This document shows, one piece after another, positions 6,995 through 15,024 of a stretch of DNA of 32,535 nucleotides (position 1 is its first letter; each line of letters opens with the position of its first letter). Position numbers and translations under genes: made by a program. Below the pieces are notes generated by a model. It was not told the origin of the DNA. It was given only the letters and a program-made list of their open reading frames with translations, and searched no databases. This stretch comes from Sulfurovum sp. (GTDB lineage: Bacteria > Campylobacterota > Campylobacteria > Campylobacterales > Sulfurovaceae): contig JAGSGJ010000023.1 of assembly GCA_023955225.1 (NCBI GenBank), positions 1 to 32,535 of the forward strand, in the 5' to 3' direction.

Positions 6995-9193
6995 ATGAAA
7001 AACCTAATCATAGTAGAATCACCTGCTAAAGCACGTACCATTACCAGCTTCTTAAGTAAAGACTATAAAGTTATTGCATCAAAAGGGCATATCCGTGACC
7101 TTCCAAAAAGTACTTTTGGTATTACCATAGATGATGAAACGGGTGACCTTGTACCTAAATACTCCATCCCAAGAGACGCGAATCCTACGGTCAAAGAGTT
7201 AAAGAAACTTGCCAAAGAAGCAGAGACCGTCTTTATCGCGACCGATGAGGATCGTGAGGGTGAGGCTATCGGGTACCACATCGCTAAAGCGATAGGAAAA
7301 GAGCCTACGGAGCTCCCCCGCATCGTATTTCATGAGATTACCAAGAATGCTATACAGCATGCACTTGAAACACCACGTAAAATAGACATGGACTCAGTGG
7401 ATGCACAGCAGACAAGAAGACTTCTTGACCGTATAGTGGGGTATAAACTTTCACCTTTGCTTGCAAGTAAGATCCAGAAAGGACTTAGCGCCGGTAGAGT
7501 ACAGAGTTCTACATTGAAACTGGTTGTAGAGAAAGAACGTGAAATTAAAGCATTCATCCCTGAAGAGTTTTGGACAATAGATGCACTTTTTGAAAAAGAC
7601 ATTGATGCTTCTATTTATGACTATAACGGTCTAAAGATAGACAAACTGACTGTCAAAACGGAAGCAGATGCAACAGAAATAGTCACTTCTGCCAAAAGTG
7701 AATCCTTTGTCGTAGTTTCACTTGAAAAGACCAAAAGAAAGACCAAAACACCTCCACCGTTTATGACATCAACACTTCAGCAGGCAGGCTCTACCCAACT
7801 GGGATTTTCACCTAAAAAAACCATGATGGTGGCACAAAAGCTCTATGAAGGTGTCAAAACAGACAAGGGGACTATGGGTGTCATTACCTATATGAGAACC
7901 GACTCAATGAACCTTGCAAAAGAAGCGGTAGAATCAGCCAGAGAATACATTCTAAACACCTATGGTGACAAATACCTCCCTGCTAAAGCCAAAAACTATG
8001 TAACAAAGTCTAAGGGTGCACAAGAAGCGCATGAGGCTATACGTCCGACTATGGTTGAGTTTGACGGCAAGACAGCTGCGAACTACCTCTCTGCAGATGA
8101 ACTAAAACTCTATAGACTCATCTACAACCGTTTCTTGGCCTGTCAAATGACAGAAGCAGAAATGGAATCACAAACACTCCTATTCAAAGGAGATAAATGT
8201 ACATTCAAAGCAAGTGGTAGAAAACTTCTGTTTGATGGTTTTTACAAAGTCACGGGACATGGGGACAAAGACAAACTTTTGCCAGAGCTGGAAAAAGGTC
8301 AAGCAGTGAGCATGGATGACATCAAACAGGAGCAACACTTTACAGAACCTCCTGCACGATACAATGAAGCAAGTCTCATCAAAAAACTGGAATCACTGGG
8401 TATCGGTCGTCCAAGTACCTATGCGCCAACTGTCACGACACTTCAAACACGTAAGTACATTGAGCTAGAGAAAAAACGTATCCTCCCTACAGAGATAGCC
8501 TTTACTGTCACAGAAATGCTTGAAGAACACTTCCCTGAGATCGTAAACAGCGGATTTACCTCAAATATGGAAGAAACACTCGACGAAATAGCAGAAGGCA
8601 CTGCCCACTGGCAAACTATACTTAAAGCATTTTATACACCTTTTTTACAAAAGGTAGAAGAAGGTAAGAAAAATATTAAAAGTCTTAAAATAGCTATCCC
8701 TACAGGAGAGAATTGTCCTAAATGTGATTCTGAACTTCTTTTACGTAAAGGACGTTATGGTGAATTTATCGCATGCAGTAACTTTCCTAAATGTAAATAC
8801 ACTAAAAACACAGATGGTACAGAGATAGAAGGGCCAGAAGAAACAGACGAAAAATGTGAAAAATGTGGTTCGATGATGGTCATCAAAAACTCTAAAAGAG
8901 GAAAATTCCTTGCCTGTTCTGCTTACCCAAAATGTAAAAATGCAAAGTCTCTTGAACCTGCCAAAGAGCTGACGGTTCCTTGTCCGGAATGTGGGGGAAA
9001 GATACAGGAAAGAGAAGGGAAAAGAGGAAAATTCTTTGGTTGCGTGAACTACCCAAAATGTAAATTCATCGCCAACTTTGAACCCGTAGATAAAAAGTGT
9101 CCGGAGTGTGGCTACACCATGGGGTTAAAAACCCTCAAAAGTGGTGAAGTCTATGAGTGCTTTAAATGTAAACATAAAGAGGAGGTAAAGTAA
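6995..9193 (+). CDS. topA: DNA topoisomerase I
   Basis: A 732-aa type IA topoisomerase that relaxes negative supercoils. Seen: the TOPRIM start MKNLIIVESPAKARTI and the metal-binding ATDEDREGE near 82-90. QTRRLLDRIVGYKLSP lies near 139-154 and KGLSAGRVQS near 162-171. The nucleophile Tyr299 sits in GVITYMRTDSMNL. The C-terminus carries four four-cysteine zinc ribbons (from about residue 575): three with the CPxC...C...YPKC or FPKC pattern and a shorter last one, CPECGYTMG...CFKC. Length and domain order are normal for the family. Its TAA overlaps the next ATG (TAATG at 9191-9195), so bioB is translationally coupled to it. Confidence 0.97.
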   Translation: MKNLIIVESPAKARTITSFLSKDYKVIASKGHIRDLPKSTFGITIDDETGDLVPKYSIPRDANPTVKELKKLAKEAETVFIATDEDREGEAIGYHIAKAIGKEPTELPRIVFHEITKNAIQHALETPRKIDMDSVDAQQTRRLLDRIVGYKLSPLLASKIQKGLSAGRVQSSTLKLVVEKEREIKAFIPEEFWTIDALFEKDIDASIYDYNGLKIDKLTVKTEADATEIVTSAKSESFVVVSLEKTKRKTKTPPPFMTSTLQQAGSTQLGFSPKKTMMVAQKLYEGVKTDKGTMGVITYMRTDSMNLAKEAVESAREYILNTYGDKYLPAKAKNYVTKSKGAQEAHEAIRPTMVEFDGKTAANYLSADELKLYRLIYNRFLACQMTEAEMESQTLLFKGDKCTFKASGRKLLFDGFYKVTGHGDKDKLLPELEKGQAVSMDDIKQEQHFTEPPARYNEASLIKKLESLGIGRPSTYAPTVTTLQTRKYIELEKKRILPTEIAFTVTEMLEEHFPEIVNSGFTSNMEETLDEIAEGTAHWQTILKAFYTPFLQKVEEGKKNIKSLKIAIPTGENCPKCDSELLLRKGRYGEFIACSNFPKCKYTKNTDGTEIEGPEETDEKCEKCGSMMVIKNSKRGKFLACSAYPKCKNAKSLEPAKELTVPCPECGGKIQEREGKRGKFFGCVNYPKCKFIANFEPVDKKCPECGYTMGLKTLKSGEVYECFKCKHKEEVK

Positions 9194-10050
9194 TGTCCAA
9201 TAATAAACAGATATTTTTATGTGCTATCAATAACATCCTTAGCGGAACCTGCCAAGAAGACTGTAAGTTCTGTACCCAAAGTGTAAGATATCATGCCGAT
9301 ATCCAACGCTATAACTACAAAAACATAGAACAAATTGTCTCAGAAGCAAAGGCTGCAAAAGCCAATGGCGCTTTGGGTTACTGTCTCGTCACTGCAGGAA
9401 AAGGTCTTGATGACAAGAAAGTTGACTTTGTAGCACGTGCTGCGCAGGCGGTCAAAGCGGAAGTGAAAAACCTCAACCTTATCGCATGTAATGGTACTGC
9501 TAACAAAGAACAGCTCCGCTATCTGCAACAGCATGGTATCGACAGCTATAACCATAACCTTGAAACCTCTGAACGTTATTATGCAGATATCTGTCAAACA
9601 CATGCATGGAGTGAACGATATGAGACGTGCGAGAATGTAAAATCCGTAGGCTTGGCACTTTGTTCTGGAGGAATCTTTGGTATGGGTGAAACGCGTGAAG
9701 ACAGAGACTCCCTTCTTGATGCCATCGCATCACTCAGTCCAGAATCAACACCGCTTAACTTTTATCACCCTAACCCTGCACTTCCTATAAAAACGAGGAA
9801 TATAGAATTGGATGAAGCAGTAGCAATCATCAAAAAAGCCCGTAAATTATTAGGAGAAGACAAACTCCTTATGGTAGCAGGGGGACGTGAACTTTTATTT
9901 AATGGAAAAGAAAATCTCATGTTTGAATCTGGTGCAAATGCCATGGTTATAGGAAACTATTTAACCACACAAGGTATCGAAGCAAGTAAAGACAAAGAAA
10001 TGCTCAACACACTAGGTTACGAGGTAGCAACAAGCTGTGATACCCACTAA
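9193..10050 (+). CDS. bioB: biotin synthase
   Basis: A 285-aa radical-SAM enzyme that inserts sulfur into dethiobiotin. The 4Fe-4S motif CxxxCxxC is CQEDCKFC at residues 20-27, unusually close to the N-terminus; the protein is shorter than the about 345-aa E. coli BioB. The 2Fe-2S ligands can be placed: Cys in GYCLVTAGKG, Cys in LIACNGTA, Cys in ALCSGGIFGMGE, and the Arg in VAGGRELLF. The active site therefore looks complete. It overlaps topA by one base and the antiporter gene by 14 bases. No other biotin gene is in the window. topA-bioB adjacency is, from memory, also found in Campylobacter. Confidence 0.92.
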   Translation: MSNNKQIFLCAINNILSGTCQEDCKFCTQSVRYHADIQRYNYKNIEQIVSEAKAAKANGALGYCLVTAGKGLDDKKVDFVARAAQAVKAEVKNLNLIACNGTANKEQLRYLQQHGIDSYNHNLETSERYYADICQTHAWSERYETCENVKSVGLALCSGGIFGMGETREDRDSLLDAIASLSPESTPLNFYHPNPALPIKTRNIELDEAVAIIKKARKLLGEDKLLMVAGGRELLFNGKENLMFESGANAMVIGNYLTTQGIEASKDKEMLNTLGYEVATSCDTH

Positions 10051-11212
10051 TATCATCCTGATACTCACACTGTCACTGCTCATATGGGGCAGCCCTTTTG
10101 TTGCCAAATTTTTACGTTTACCTATCCCTCCTGTTGAAATTATCTTAGGGTCTATTGTTGCCTATCTAGGGCTGGTTGGTCACAACCAATACTTTGACCT
10201 CATCGCCGAAGTCGGGTTCCTCTATCTCATGTTTTTAGCCGGGATGGAAGTGGATTTAAAACAGATTACTAAAAGCCCTAAAATAGTGATACAAAAGTCT
10301 ATGCTATTCTTATTCGTCATGGTTGTCTTTTCTATCATATTTGGGTTTATCTTTGATCTTCATGCCATTGTCATTATCTCTATGCCACTTATATCCATAG
10401 GATTACTGGCCTCTTTATCCAAAGTATACGGGAAAGAAGAATCATGGATACGTTTAGCCTTTATTGCTGGTGTATTGGGAGAAATTTTAAGTATTGCTGC
10501 ACTTACCATCTTCGATGCTGCCATTACTACCGGATTTAACATCAATCTTGTTTTGAAGATCGGATACTTGCTTCTGTTTATCTTCGTAATATACATACTC
10601 TACAAAATGTTCAATTTACTTTTCTGGTGGTATCCAGAACTAAAAAGTACCCTGGTCCCTAAGATAGATACGTCTGCACAAGATATACGTCTCTCTATGG
10701 CCCTCTTTTTCATCTTGATAGCGGTGATGTTGTCACTGGATCTCGAAGTAGCCTTAGGTGCTTTTATTGCAGGTATAGCCATCTCAGCATTCTTTCATCA
10801 CGAAAAGGAACTTGAAGAAAAAATGTCCAGTCTTGGCTTTGGTTTTTTGGTTCCTCTTTTCTTTATCCATGTAGGAGCTTCATTTGATTTAAAGGCGCTT
10901 CCTCTAGAAGGTGTGGTTTCGGGGGCATTACTTATTACCGTGTTGATGATTGTTTCTAGATTGTTTGCTGCGATTGTATTAAGAGGTATTAGTGGTTCAA
11001 AGGACGCTTTACTTATAGCGCTTTCTCTCTCTATGCCATTGACCCTACTTGTTGCCGTTGCAACAATTGGATATGACACAAAGTTATTAGACTTATTGAC
11101 GTATTATCAGCTAATCTTAGCCAGTATCTTTGAGATCTTGATCTCAATGACTGTCATTAAAGCTTTACAGGCGAATAAACGTCATAAGGAAAAAGAGTTA
11201 AATAATAACTAA
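10037..11212 (+). CDS. cation:proton antiporter, CPA2 family membrane domain
   Basis: A 391-aa polytopic membrane protein. Seen: about a dozen hydrophobic helices. PIPPVEIILGSIVAYLG and EVGFLYLMFLAGMEVDLK near the N-terminus are the typical CPA2 (KefB/NapA-type) helices, and LEVALGAFIAGIAISAF is the half-membrane helix with an acidic residue near the ion path. There is no C-terminal TrkA-N/RCK domain, so it is not a full KefB/KefC. It probably exchanges Na+ or K+ for H+, but the ion cannot be told. The GTG start at 10037 lies inside bioB (14-nt overlap), with GAGG 12 nt upstream. It is the last gene of the topA-bioB unit and convergent with the next gene, 14 nt away. Confidence 0.82.
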   Translation: MIPTNIILILTLSLLIWGSPFVAKFLRLPIPPVEIILGSIVAYLGLVGHNQYFDLIAEVGFLYLMFLAGMEVDLKQITKSPKIVIQKSMLFLFVMVVFSIIFGFIFDLHAIVIISMPLISIGLLASLSKVYGKEESWIRLAFIAGVLGEILSIAALTIFDAAITTGFNINLVLKIGYLLLFIFVIYILYKMFNLLFWWYPELKSTLVPKIDTSAQDIRLSMALFFILIAVMLSLDLEVALGAFIAGIAISAFFHHEKELEEKMSSLGFGFLVPLFFIHVGASFDLKALPLEGVVSGALLITVLMIVSRLFAAIVLRGISGSKDALLIALSLSMPLTLLVAVATIGYDTKLLDLLTYYQLILASIFEILISMTVIKALQANKRHKEKELNNN

Positions 11213-11226
11213 AAGAGAAGCAAAGC

Positions 11227-11844
11227 TTACTCTGCTCTTCTCATCTCTTGTACTGCTTCCCAGTATGCCGTATCAGCTGCATCTTTTGCTGCTGCTTCTT
11301 CCGCAGCTACATCAATATCTACAACATTAGCTACAGTTTTAGCTTCTTTTTCAGCTAACATTGCTTCTGTTGCTCTAGCTTCTAGTGCTATCTTTTCTAA
11401 TTCCGCTTTTTCTTCTGCTTCTTTAGCAAGTTTTTCAGCTCTTTTTTTTTCATATGCTTCAACTTCGCTTTTCTCTAGTTCAGCTTGTTCTCTTGCTTTT
11501 TTTAATTCTTCTTCTTTGGTCTTTATCTGAGCTAACATTGCTTCTTTTTGAATACGCGCCTCTTCAGCTTTTTTCGATTTTTGTGCTTCTTCTTTTCGAG
11601 CAGCTTCATCCATAGCTTTTTTACGGATATCCTCTGCTCTGTCATCTTCAGATTCCTTTTCTTTCTCTACAGCTTCAGGAGCATCAATTTCATCTTCCTC
11701 GTCATCTAAAAACTCATCATCAGATCCTCCCGCTTCTCTCAGATCAGAAAGAAATGAATGTGTTGATTTATCAATATCTCTAAAACCTGATGCATTCGCA
11801 CTCACAAATAATACCGCCATTACTGCCCATAGATACTTTTTCAT
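11227..11844 (-). CDS. periplasmic charged coiled-coil protein of unknown function
   Basis: A 205-aa protein, not recognised as a named family. Seen: a signal peptide (MKKYLWAVMAVLFVSANA) and an acidic patch with DDEFLDDEEDEID near 42-54. A long Glu/Lys/Ala-rich helix from about 60 to 175 looks like a single extended coiled coil, as in TolA-type spacers. The C-terminus (DTAYWEAVQEMRRAE) is more mixed. It is the last gene of the recA-side cluster, 2 nt after the DivIC-like gene; its SD (AAGGAG) overlaps the stop of that gene, so the two are coupled. From memory, Campylobacter has a secreted AMIN-domain protein at this position after the DivIC-like gene; I see no AMIN domain here. Low sequence complexity makes homology searching unreliable. 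Confidence 0.75.
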   Translation of the reverse strand: MKKYLWAVMAVLFVSANASGFRDIDKSTHSFLSDLREAGGSDDEFLDDEEDEIDAPEAVEKEKESEDDRAEDIRKKAMDEAARKEEAQKSKKAEEARIQKEAMLAQIKTKEEELKKAREQAELEKSEVEAYEKKRAEKLAKEAEEKAELEKIALEARATEAMLAEKEAKTVANVVDIDVAAEEAAAKDAADTAYWEAVQEMRRAE

Positions 11845-11846
11845 AC

Positions 11847-12098
11847 TTACTCCTTAGGTTCTAACTGTTTTAGTTCAAAATACTCTTTTTGAAGTCTTTG
11901 ATTTTCTACTTTTAATATTTTCTCTTTAAGAGACAAGCCTTGTTTTTTCTCTTTTAACTGATTCAAAACAGTTAGTGAGTTCTCCCCATAGACCAAGACA
12001 CCAACATAGATGCCAAAGAGAAGGATGCCTAGTGCCGTCACCAAAAAAGTTTTTAGTGAAAGTCCGGCTATACTACCTTCTTCTATCGCATCTGCCAT
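11847..12098 (-). CDS. DivIC/FtsB-like small membrane protein
   Basis: An 83-aa protein with a short cytoplasmic N-terminus, one membrane helix (about 18-38, LVTALGILLFGIYVGVLVY) and a C-terminal coiled coil (about 45-80, LNQLKEKKQGLSLKEKIL...). This is the layout of septum-formation initiator proteins of the FtsB/DivIC group, which link FtsQ and FtsL at the divisome. No diagnostic sequence motif goes beyond that layout. It sits 15 nt after eno with AAGG before the ATG. A DivIC-like gene next to eno is also known from Gram-positive and other bacteria, and Campylobacter has a similar small gene after eno, which supports the call. Confidence 0.65.
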   Translation of the reverse strand: MADAIEEGSIAGLSLKTFLVTALGILLFGIYVGVLVYGENSLTVLNQLKEKKQGLSLKEKILKVENQRLQKEYFELKQLEPKE

Positions 12099-12113
12099 AT
12101 ATTATACCTTCAT

Positions 12114-13388
12114 TTACTTTGTAAAAAGTGACGCGCCCAAATACTCAAACTGACCAAGTTCTGCTTCGATCTCAAGTAGTCTGTTGTACTTAGCAATTCT
12201 GTCACTTCTTGCCGTTGATCCCGTTTTGATCTCACCGGTGTTCAATGCCACAGCAAAGTCTGCGATGAAAGTATCTTCACTCTCTCCTGAACGGTGAGAC
12301 ATGACACAAGTATACCCACTTCTTTGTGCAAGACGAACTGTTTGCATCGTTTCAGAAACAGTCCCTATCTGATTTGGCTTGATCAAGATAGAGTTTGCGA
12401 TATCTTTTTCAATTCCCTCTGCCAAGATAGCTACATTCGTCACAAAAAGATCATCACCTACAAGTTGTACCTTATCGCCAAGTACTTCGGTCAACTCTTT
12501 CCATCCTGCCCAATCGTCTTCACCCAAACCATCTTCGATAGAAACAATAGGGTACTTCGCACACATATCAGCATAATAGGCTGTAAGCTCTGAACTTGTG
12601 ATCTCTCTATTTTCAGACTTAAGCACATAAAGTCCCTTATCATTGAGAAGCTCACTTGCCGCGACATCTAAAGCAATAGCGATCTGCTCTCCAGGTTTAT
12701 AGCCTGCTTTTTCAATCGCTTGCATGATAACCTGAATAGGCTCTTCATTGCTTTTAAGATTTGGCGCAAAACCACCTTCATCTCCAACTGCTGTACTTTC
12801 ACCCATCTCATCAATGATCTTTTTAAGGTTATGATACACTTCAGCACATGCTCTAAGCCCTTCTGAAAATCTGTCAAACCCTATAGGCATGACCATATAT
12901 TCTTGAAAGTCTACAGAGTTGTTCGCATGTTCCCCACCGTTAATAATGTTAAGCATCGGAACAGGCATGACTACAGCATTTGCTCCTCCAAGGTAACGGT
13001 AAAGAGGCATACCCATACTTTTAGCCGCAGCACGTGCAACCGCCATAGAAACACCAAGTACGGCATTCGCACCCAGATTTCCATAGTTTTCCGTACCGTC
13101 TACCTCTTTCATCACAAGATCAATTTCTGCCTGATTGAAAGGGCTCAATCCCACAAGGGCATCACAGATAAGACCATTTACATTTTCACAGGCTTGAAGT
13201 ACGCCTTTGCCCATGTATCTGTCACCACCATCACGAAGTTCAAGTGCTTCACGTTTACCTGTACTTGCGCCACTAGGAACAATAGCACTCTCTACTGTCC
13301 CGTCACTTAAACTGATCGTTGCTCTGACTGTAGGGTTTCCTCTACTGTCCATCACTTCTGTTGCTACGACTTCATCAATAAAAATCAT
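12114..13388 (-). CDS. eno: enolase
   Basis: A 424-aa enolase converting 2-phosphoglycerate to phosphoenolpyruvate, a reversible step used for gluconeogenesis in autotrophs. Seen: MDSRGNPTV near 13-21, SGASTGKREALELRDG near 39-54, the metal ligands in SIEDGLGEDDW and VGDDLFVTN, the catalytic Lys in SILIKPNQIGT, and the signature CVMSHRSGESEDTFIADFAVA. It ends normally (FEYLGASLFTK). The start ATG has AAGGA upstream. An extended -10 box about 40 nt upstream gives it a promoter separate from recA. Confidence 0.97.
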   Translation of the reverse strand: MIFIDEVVATEVMDSRGNPTVRATISLSDGTVESAIVPSGASTGKREALELRDGGDRYMGKGVLQACENVNGLICDALVGLSPFNQAEIDLVMKEVDGTENYGNLGANAVLGVSMAVARAAAKSMGMPLYRYLGGANAVVMPVPMLNIINGGEHANNSVDFQEYMVMPIGFDRFSEGLRACAEVYHNLKKIIDEMGESTAVGDEGGFAPNLKSNEEPIQVIMQAIEKAGYKPGEQIAIALDVAASELLNDKGLYVLKSENREITSSELTAYYADMCAKYPIVSIEDGLGEDDWAGWKELTEVLGDKVQLVGDDLFVTNVAILAEGIEKDIANSILIKPNQIGTVSETMQTVRLAQRSGYTCVMSHRSGESEDTFIADFAVALNTGEIKTGSTARSDRIAKYNRLLEIEAELGQFEYLGASLFTK

Positions 13389-13674
13389 CTATATCCTTTA
13401 TATGCATTTGGTATTTTACATTTGTCTATTATTTTATCAAAATTTACCCTATACTTAAATGAGTATCGTGAATCAAAGAATCATTAAGAATATAGACTGT
13501 AACATAATGTTGATTTTTAATCTAGATAGTGAAGATTTTGAAGATAAAACATATTGGATTGAAAGAATAATAATAGTGATACTCTGATAATAATACCAGA
13601 ATATCTATGTACGCCATTAAAATGAAAAATGGCACTTTAACTGCTATTTTAGATTTTAGGCAGGATGAGAGAAC
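13389..13674. other. eno-recA intergenic region
   Basis: A 286-bp gap between two minus-strand genes. It holds the eno SD and extended -10 box (13431-13439) at one end and a weak 6-bp hairpin (GCCATT/AATGGC, 13613-13633) near the recA end without a following T-tract. A 26-codon open frame at about 13509-13589 (MLIFNLDSEDFEDKTYWIE...) has no SD and is not credible as a gene. I see nothing else in it. Confidence 0.5.
13431..13439 (-). promoter_or_regulatory. extended -10 promoter of eno
   Basis: TGATAAAAT on the minus strand, 43 nt before the eno ATG. The identical nonamer precedes mqnD on the other side of recA. Confidence 0.5.
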
Positions 13675-14712
13675 TTAATCTTCGTTTATCTCACTCTCGT
13701 CTACTGTCATACCTTCACCAAAACCAAGTGCTTCTTTAATTTTTTCTTCTATCTCTGCCATCATTTCAGGGTTTTCCTTGATGGTGATCTTTGCATTTTC
13801 TTTACCTTGACCCAGCTTCTCGGACCCATAACTGAACCATGCACCTGATTTGTCAATAATGTCCATTTTTACACCATAATCAATAAGCTCTCCTACAAAA
13901 GAGATACCCTCACCGAACATAATGTCAAACTCTGCCTGTCTAAATGGTGGAGCCACTTTGTTTTTCACCACTTTTGCTTTAACACGGTTACCTATAGAAG
14001 ATTCTCCTTGCTTCAATGTAGCGATACGACGCACATCAATTCTCACAGAGCAGTAAAACTTCAATGCATTACCACCCGTTGTTGTCTCAGGTGATCCATA
14101 CCCCATAGTACCGATCTTCATACGAATTTGGTTAATGAAAATAACCGTTGTATTTGTCTTATGTAAGATCGCAGTGAGTTTACGTAATGCTTGAGACATC
14201 AACCGTGCCTGAAGACCAACATGCGTGTCACCCATGTCACCTTCTATTTCACTTTTTGGTGTAAGTGCAGCCACGGAATCAACCACGATAAGATCAACCG
14301 CTCCTGAACGTGTCAACGTTTCCAAAACATCAAGCGCCTGCTCCCCGAAATCTGGCTGTGAGACCAAAAGATTATCTGTATCTACCCCAAGATTCTTTGC
14401 ATACACAACATCCAATGCATGCTCGGCATCTATAAAGGCACAGACCATATCTTTTGTCTGTGCAGAGGCAATTGTTTGCAGTGCTAATGTGGTTTTACCT
14501 GACGATTCAGGACCATAAATTTCTATAATACGCCCTTGAGGTATACCACCGATCCCTAAAGCCATGTCTAAACCAAGGGAGCCTGTTGATATAGATTCGA
14601 TAGGCTCAAACTCCTTATCTCCAAGTCTCATCAGTGTACCTTTACCAAACGTCTTATCGATCTGTTTGATTGCCATATCCAGTGCTTTTTGTTTGTTTGC
14701 GTCCATTGCCAT
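13675..14712 (-). CDS. recA: RecA recombinase
   Basis: A 345-aa strand-exchange ATPase for recombinational repair. Seen: Walker A GPESSGKTT, Walker B LIVVDSVAAL, the KIGTMGYGSPETTTGGNALKF loop L2 region, INQIRMKIG, and an acidic C-terminus. The reading frame stays open to an ATG at 14751, but that codon has no SD. I chose the ATG at 14712 (MAMDANKQKALD) because AAGGA lies 7 nt upstream; the ATG at 14718, with AAGG 8 nt upstream, is nearly as good. The protein is intact and of normal length. A 15-nt palindrome lies 71 nt upstream of the chosen start. The downstream eno promoter suggests recA and eno are only partly cotranscribed. Confidence 0.97.
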   Translation of the reverse strand: MAMDANKQKALDMAIKQIDKTFGKGTLMRLGDKEFEPIESISTGSLGLDMALGIGGIPQGRIIEIYGPESSGKTTLALQTIASAQTKDMVCAFIDAEHALDVVYAKNLGVDTDNLLVSQPDFGEQALDVLETLTRSGAVDLIVVDSVAALTPKSEIEGDMGDTHVGLQARLMSQALRKLTAILHKTNTTVIFINQIRMKIGTMGYGSPETTTGGNALKFYCSVRIDVRRIATLKQGESSIGNRVKAKVVKNKVAPPFRQAEFDIMFGEGISFVGELIDYGVKMDIIDKSGAWFSYGSEKLGQGKENAKITIKENPEMMAEIEEKIKEALGFGEGMTVDESEINED

Positions 14713-14783
14713 TGTCATATCCTTAACCTTAATGTTGAATTCTAGCACCATTCTAATAGGTTTCTGATACTAGTTGCAAAAAT

Positions 14784-14798
14784 ATGTCAAATTGACAT
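14784..14798. promoter_or_regulatory. palindrome upstream of recA, possible operator
   Basis: ATGTCAA-A-TTGACAT is a perfect 7-bp inverted repeat around a single base. It lies just downstream of an AT-rich TATAAA-like stretch that could be the recA -10 region. Spacing and symmetry suit a dimeric DNA-binding protein. It is too tight to form an RNA hairpin with a stable loop. No regulator is identified. Confidence 0.4.
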
Positions 14799-14842
14799 GT
14801 TTTTTATAAAATTCTCTAAAAAGTTACCCCAAATACAAACAA

Positions 14843-14851
14843 TGATAAAAT
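14843..14851 (+). promoter_or_regulatory. extended -10 promoter of the mqnD-murB unit
   Basis: TGATAAAAT on the plus strand. Initiation about 7 nt downstream (near 14858) would give a 5' leader of about 165 nt before the mqnD ATG, containing the four hairpins described separately. Confidence 0.45.
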
Positions 14852-14869
14852 ACCAACACTATATATGTG

Positions 14870-14994
14870 TGCTTGATTCAAGCATATCCTCAAGATACGA
14901 TTAGTCGTATGAGCCAACTGCTGAAGTGCCCAACGGAAATGCCCTTGGGGGGATAACTCAGCGTTAGCGTAGTTTTTGGGCTTTGCTCAAAAAC
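14870..14994 (+). ncRNA. hairpin-rich leader upstream of mqnD, possible cis-regulatory RNA
   Basis: Four stems can be drawn in order. (1) TGCTT/AAGCA, 14870-14884. (2) ATACGA-TTAG-TCGTAT, 14895-14910, extended by CTC/GAG outside a three-base bulge. (3) GCTGA/TCAGC (14920-14962) enclosing CCCAA/TTGGG. (4) A 10-bp stem with a TTT loop at 14972-14994 (GTTTTTGGGC with GCTCAAAAAC, one wobble). GCCC at 14928 or 14941 could also pair with GGGC at 14978, giving an alternative fold that breaks stem 4. Stem 4 has no T-tract, so it is not a plain terminator. I could not match the element to a riboswitch class I know. A dispersed intergenic repeat is the main alternative. Confidence 0.4.
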
Positions 14995-15024
14995 GTCCAA
15001 TACTATAAAAGCGAGTACCTAGCC

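Noticed and set aside
11213..11250. Hairpin between the convergent antiporter and coiled-coil genes
   Set aside because: AGAGAAGCA and TGCTCTTCT arms match imperfectly and there is no clean T-tract for either gene.
13509..13589. 26-codon ORF between eno and recA (MLIFNLDSEDFEDKTYW...)
   Set aside because: No SD, no neighbour coupling and no recognisable similarity; likely chance in AT-rich spacer.
14867..14995. SRP RNA, TPP, cobalamin, ZTP or c-di-GMP riboswitch
   Set aside because: None of the conserved core strings I know for these classes is present; only generic hairpins are seen.
14949..15000. tRNA-like look of GGGGGGATAACTCAGC in the mqnD leader
   Set aside because: The acceptor-like start and D-loop-like ACTCAGC are not followed by a closing D-stem, anticodon arm or T-loop (no TTCGA). 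The hairpins there fold differently.
14983..15024. Upstream TTG start for mqnD
   Set aside because: It lies inside the leader hairpin, lacks an SD and adds non-conserved residues before the conserved MqnD opening.
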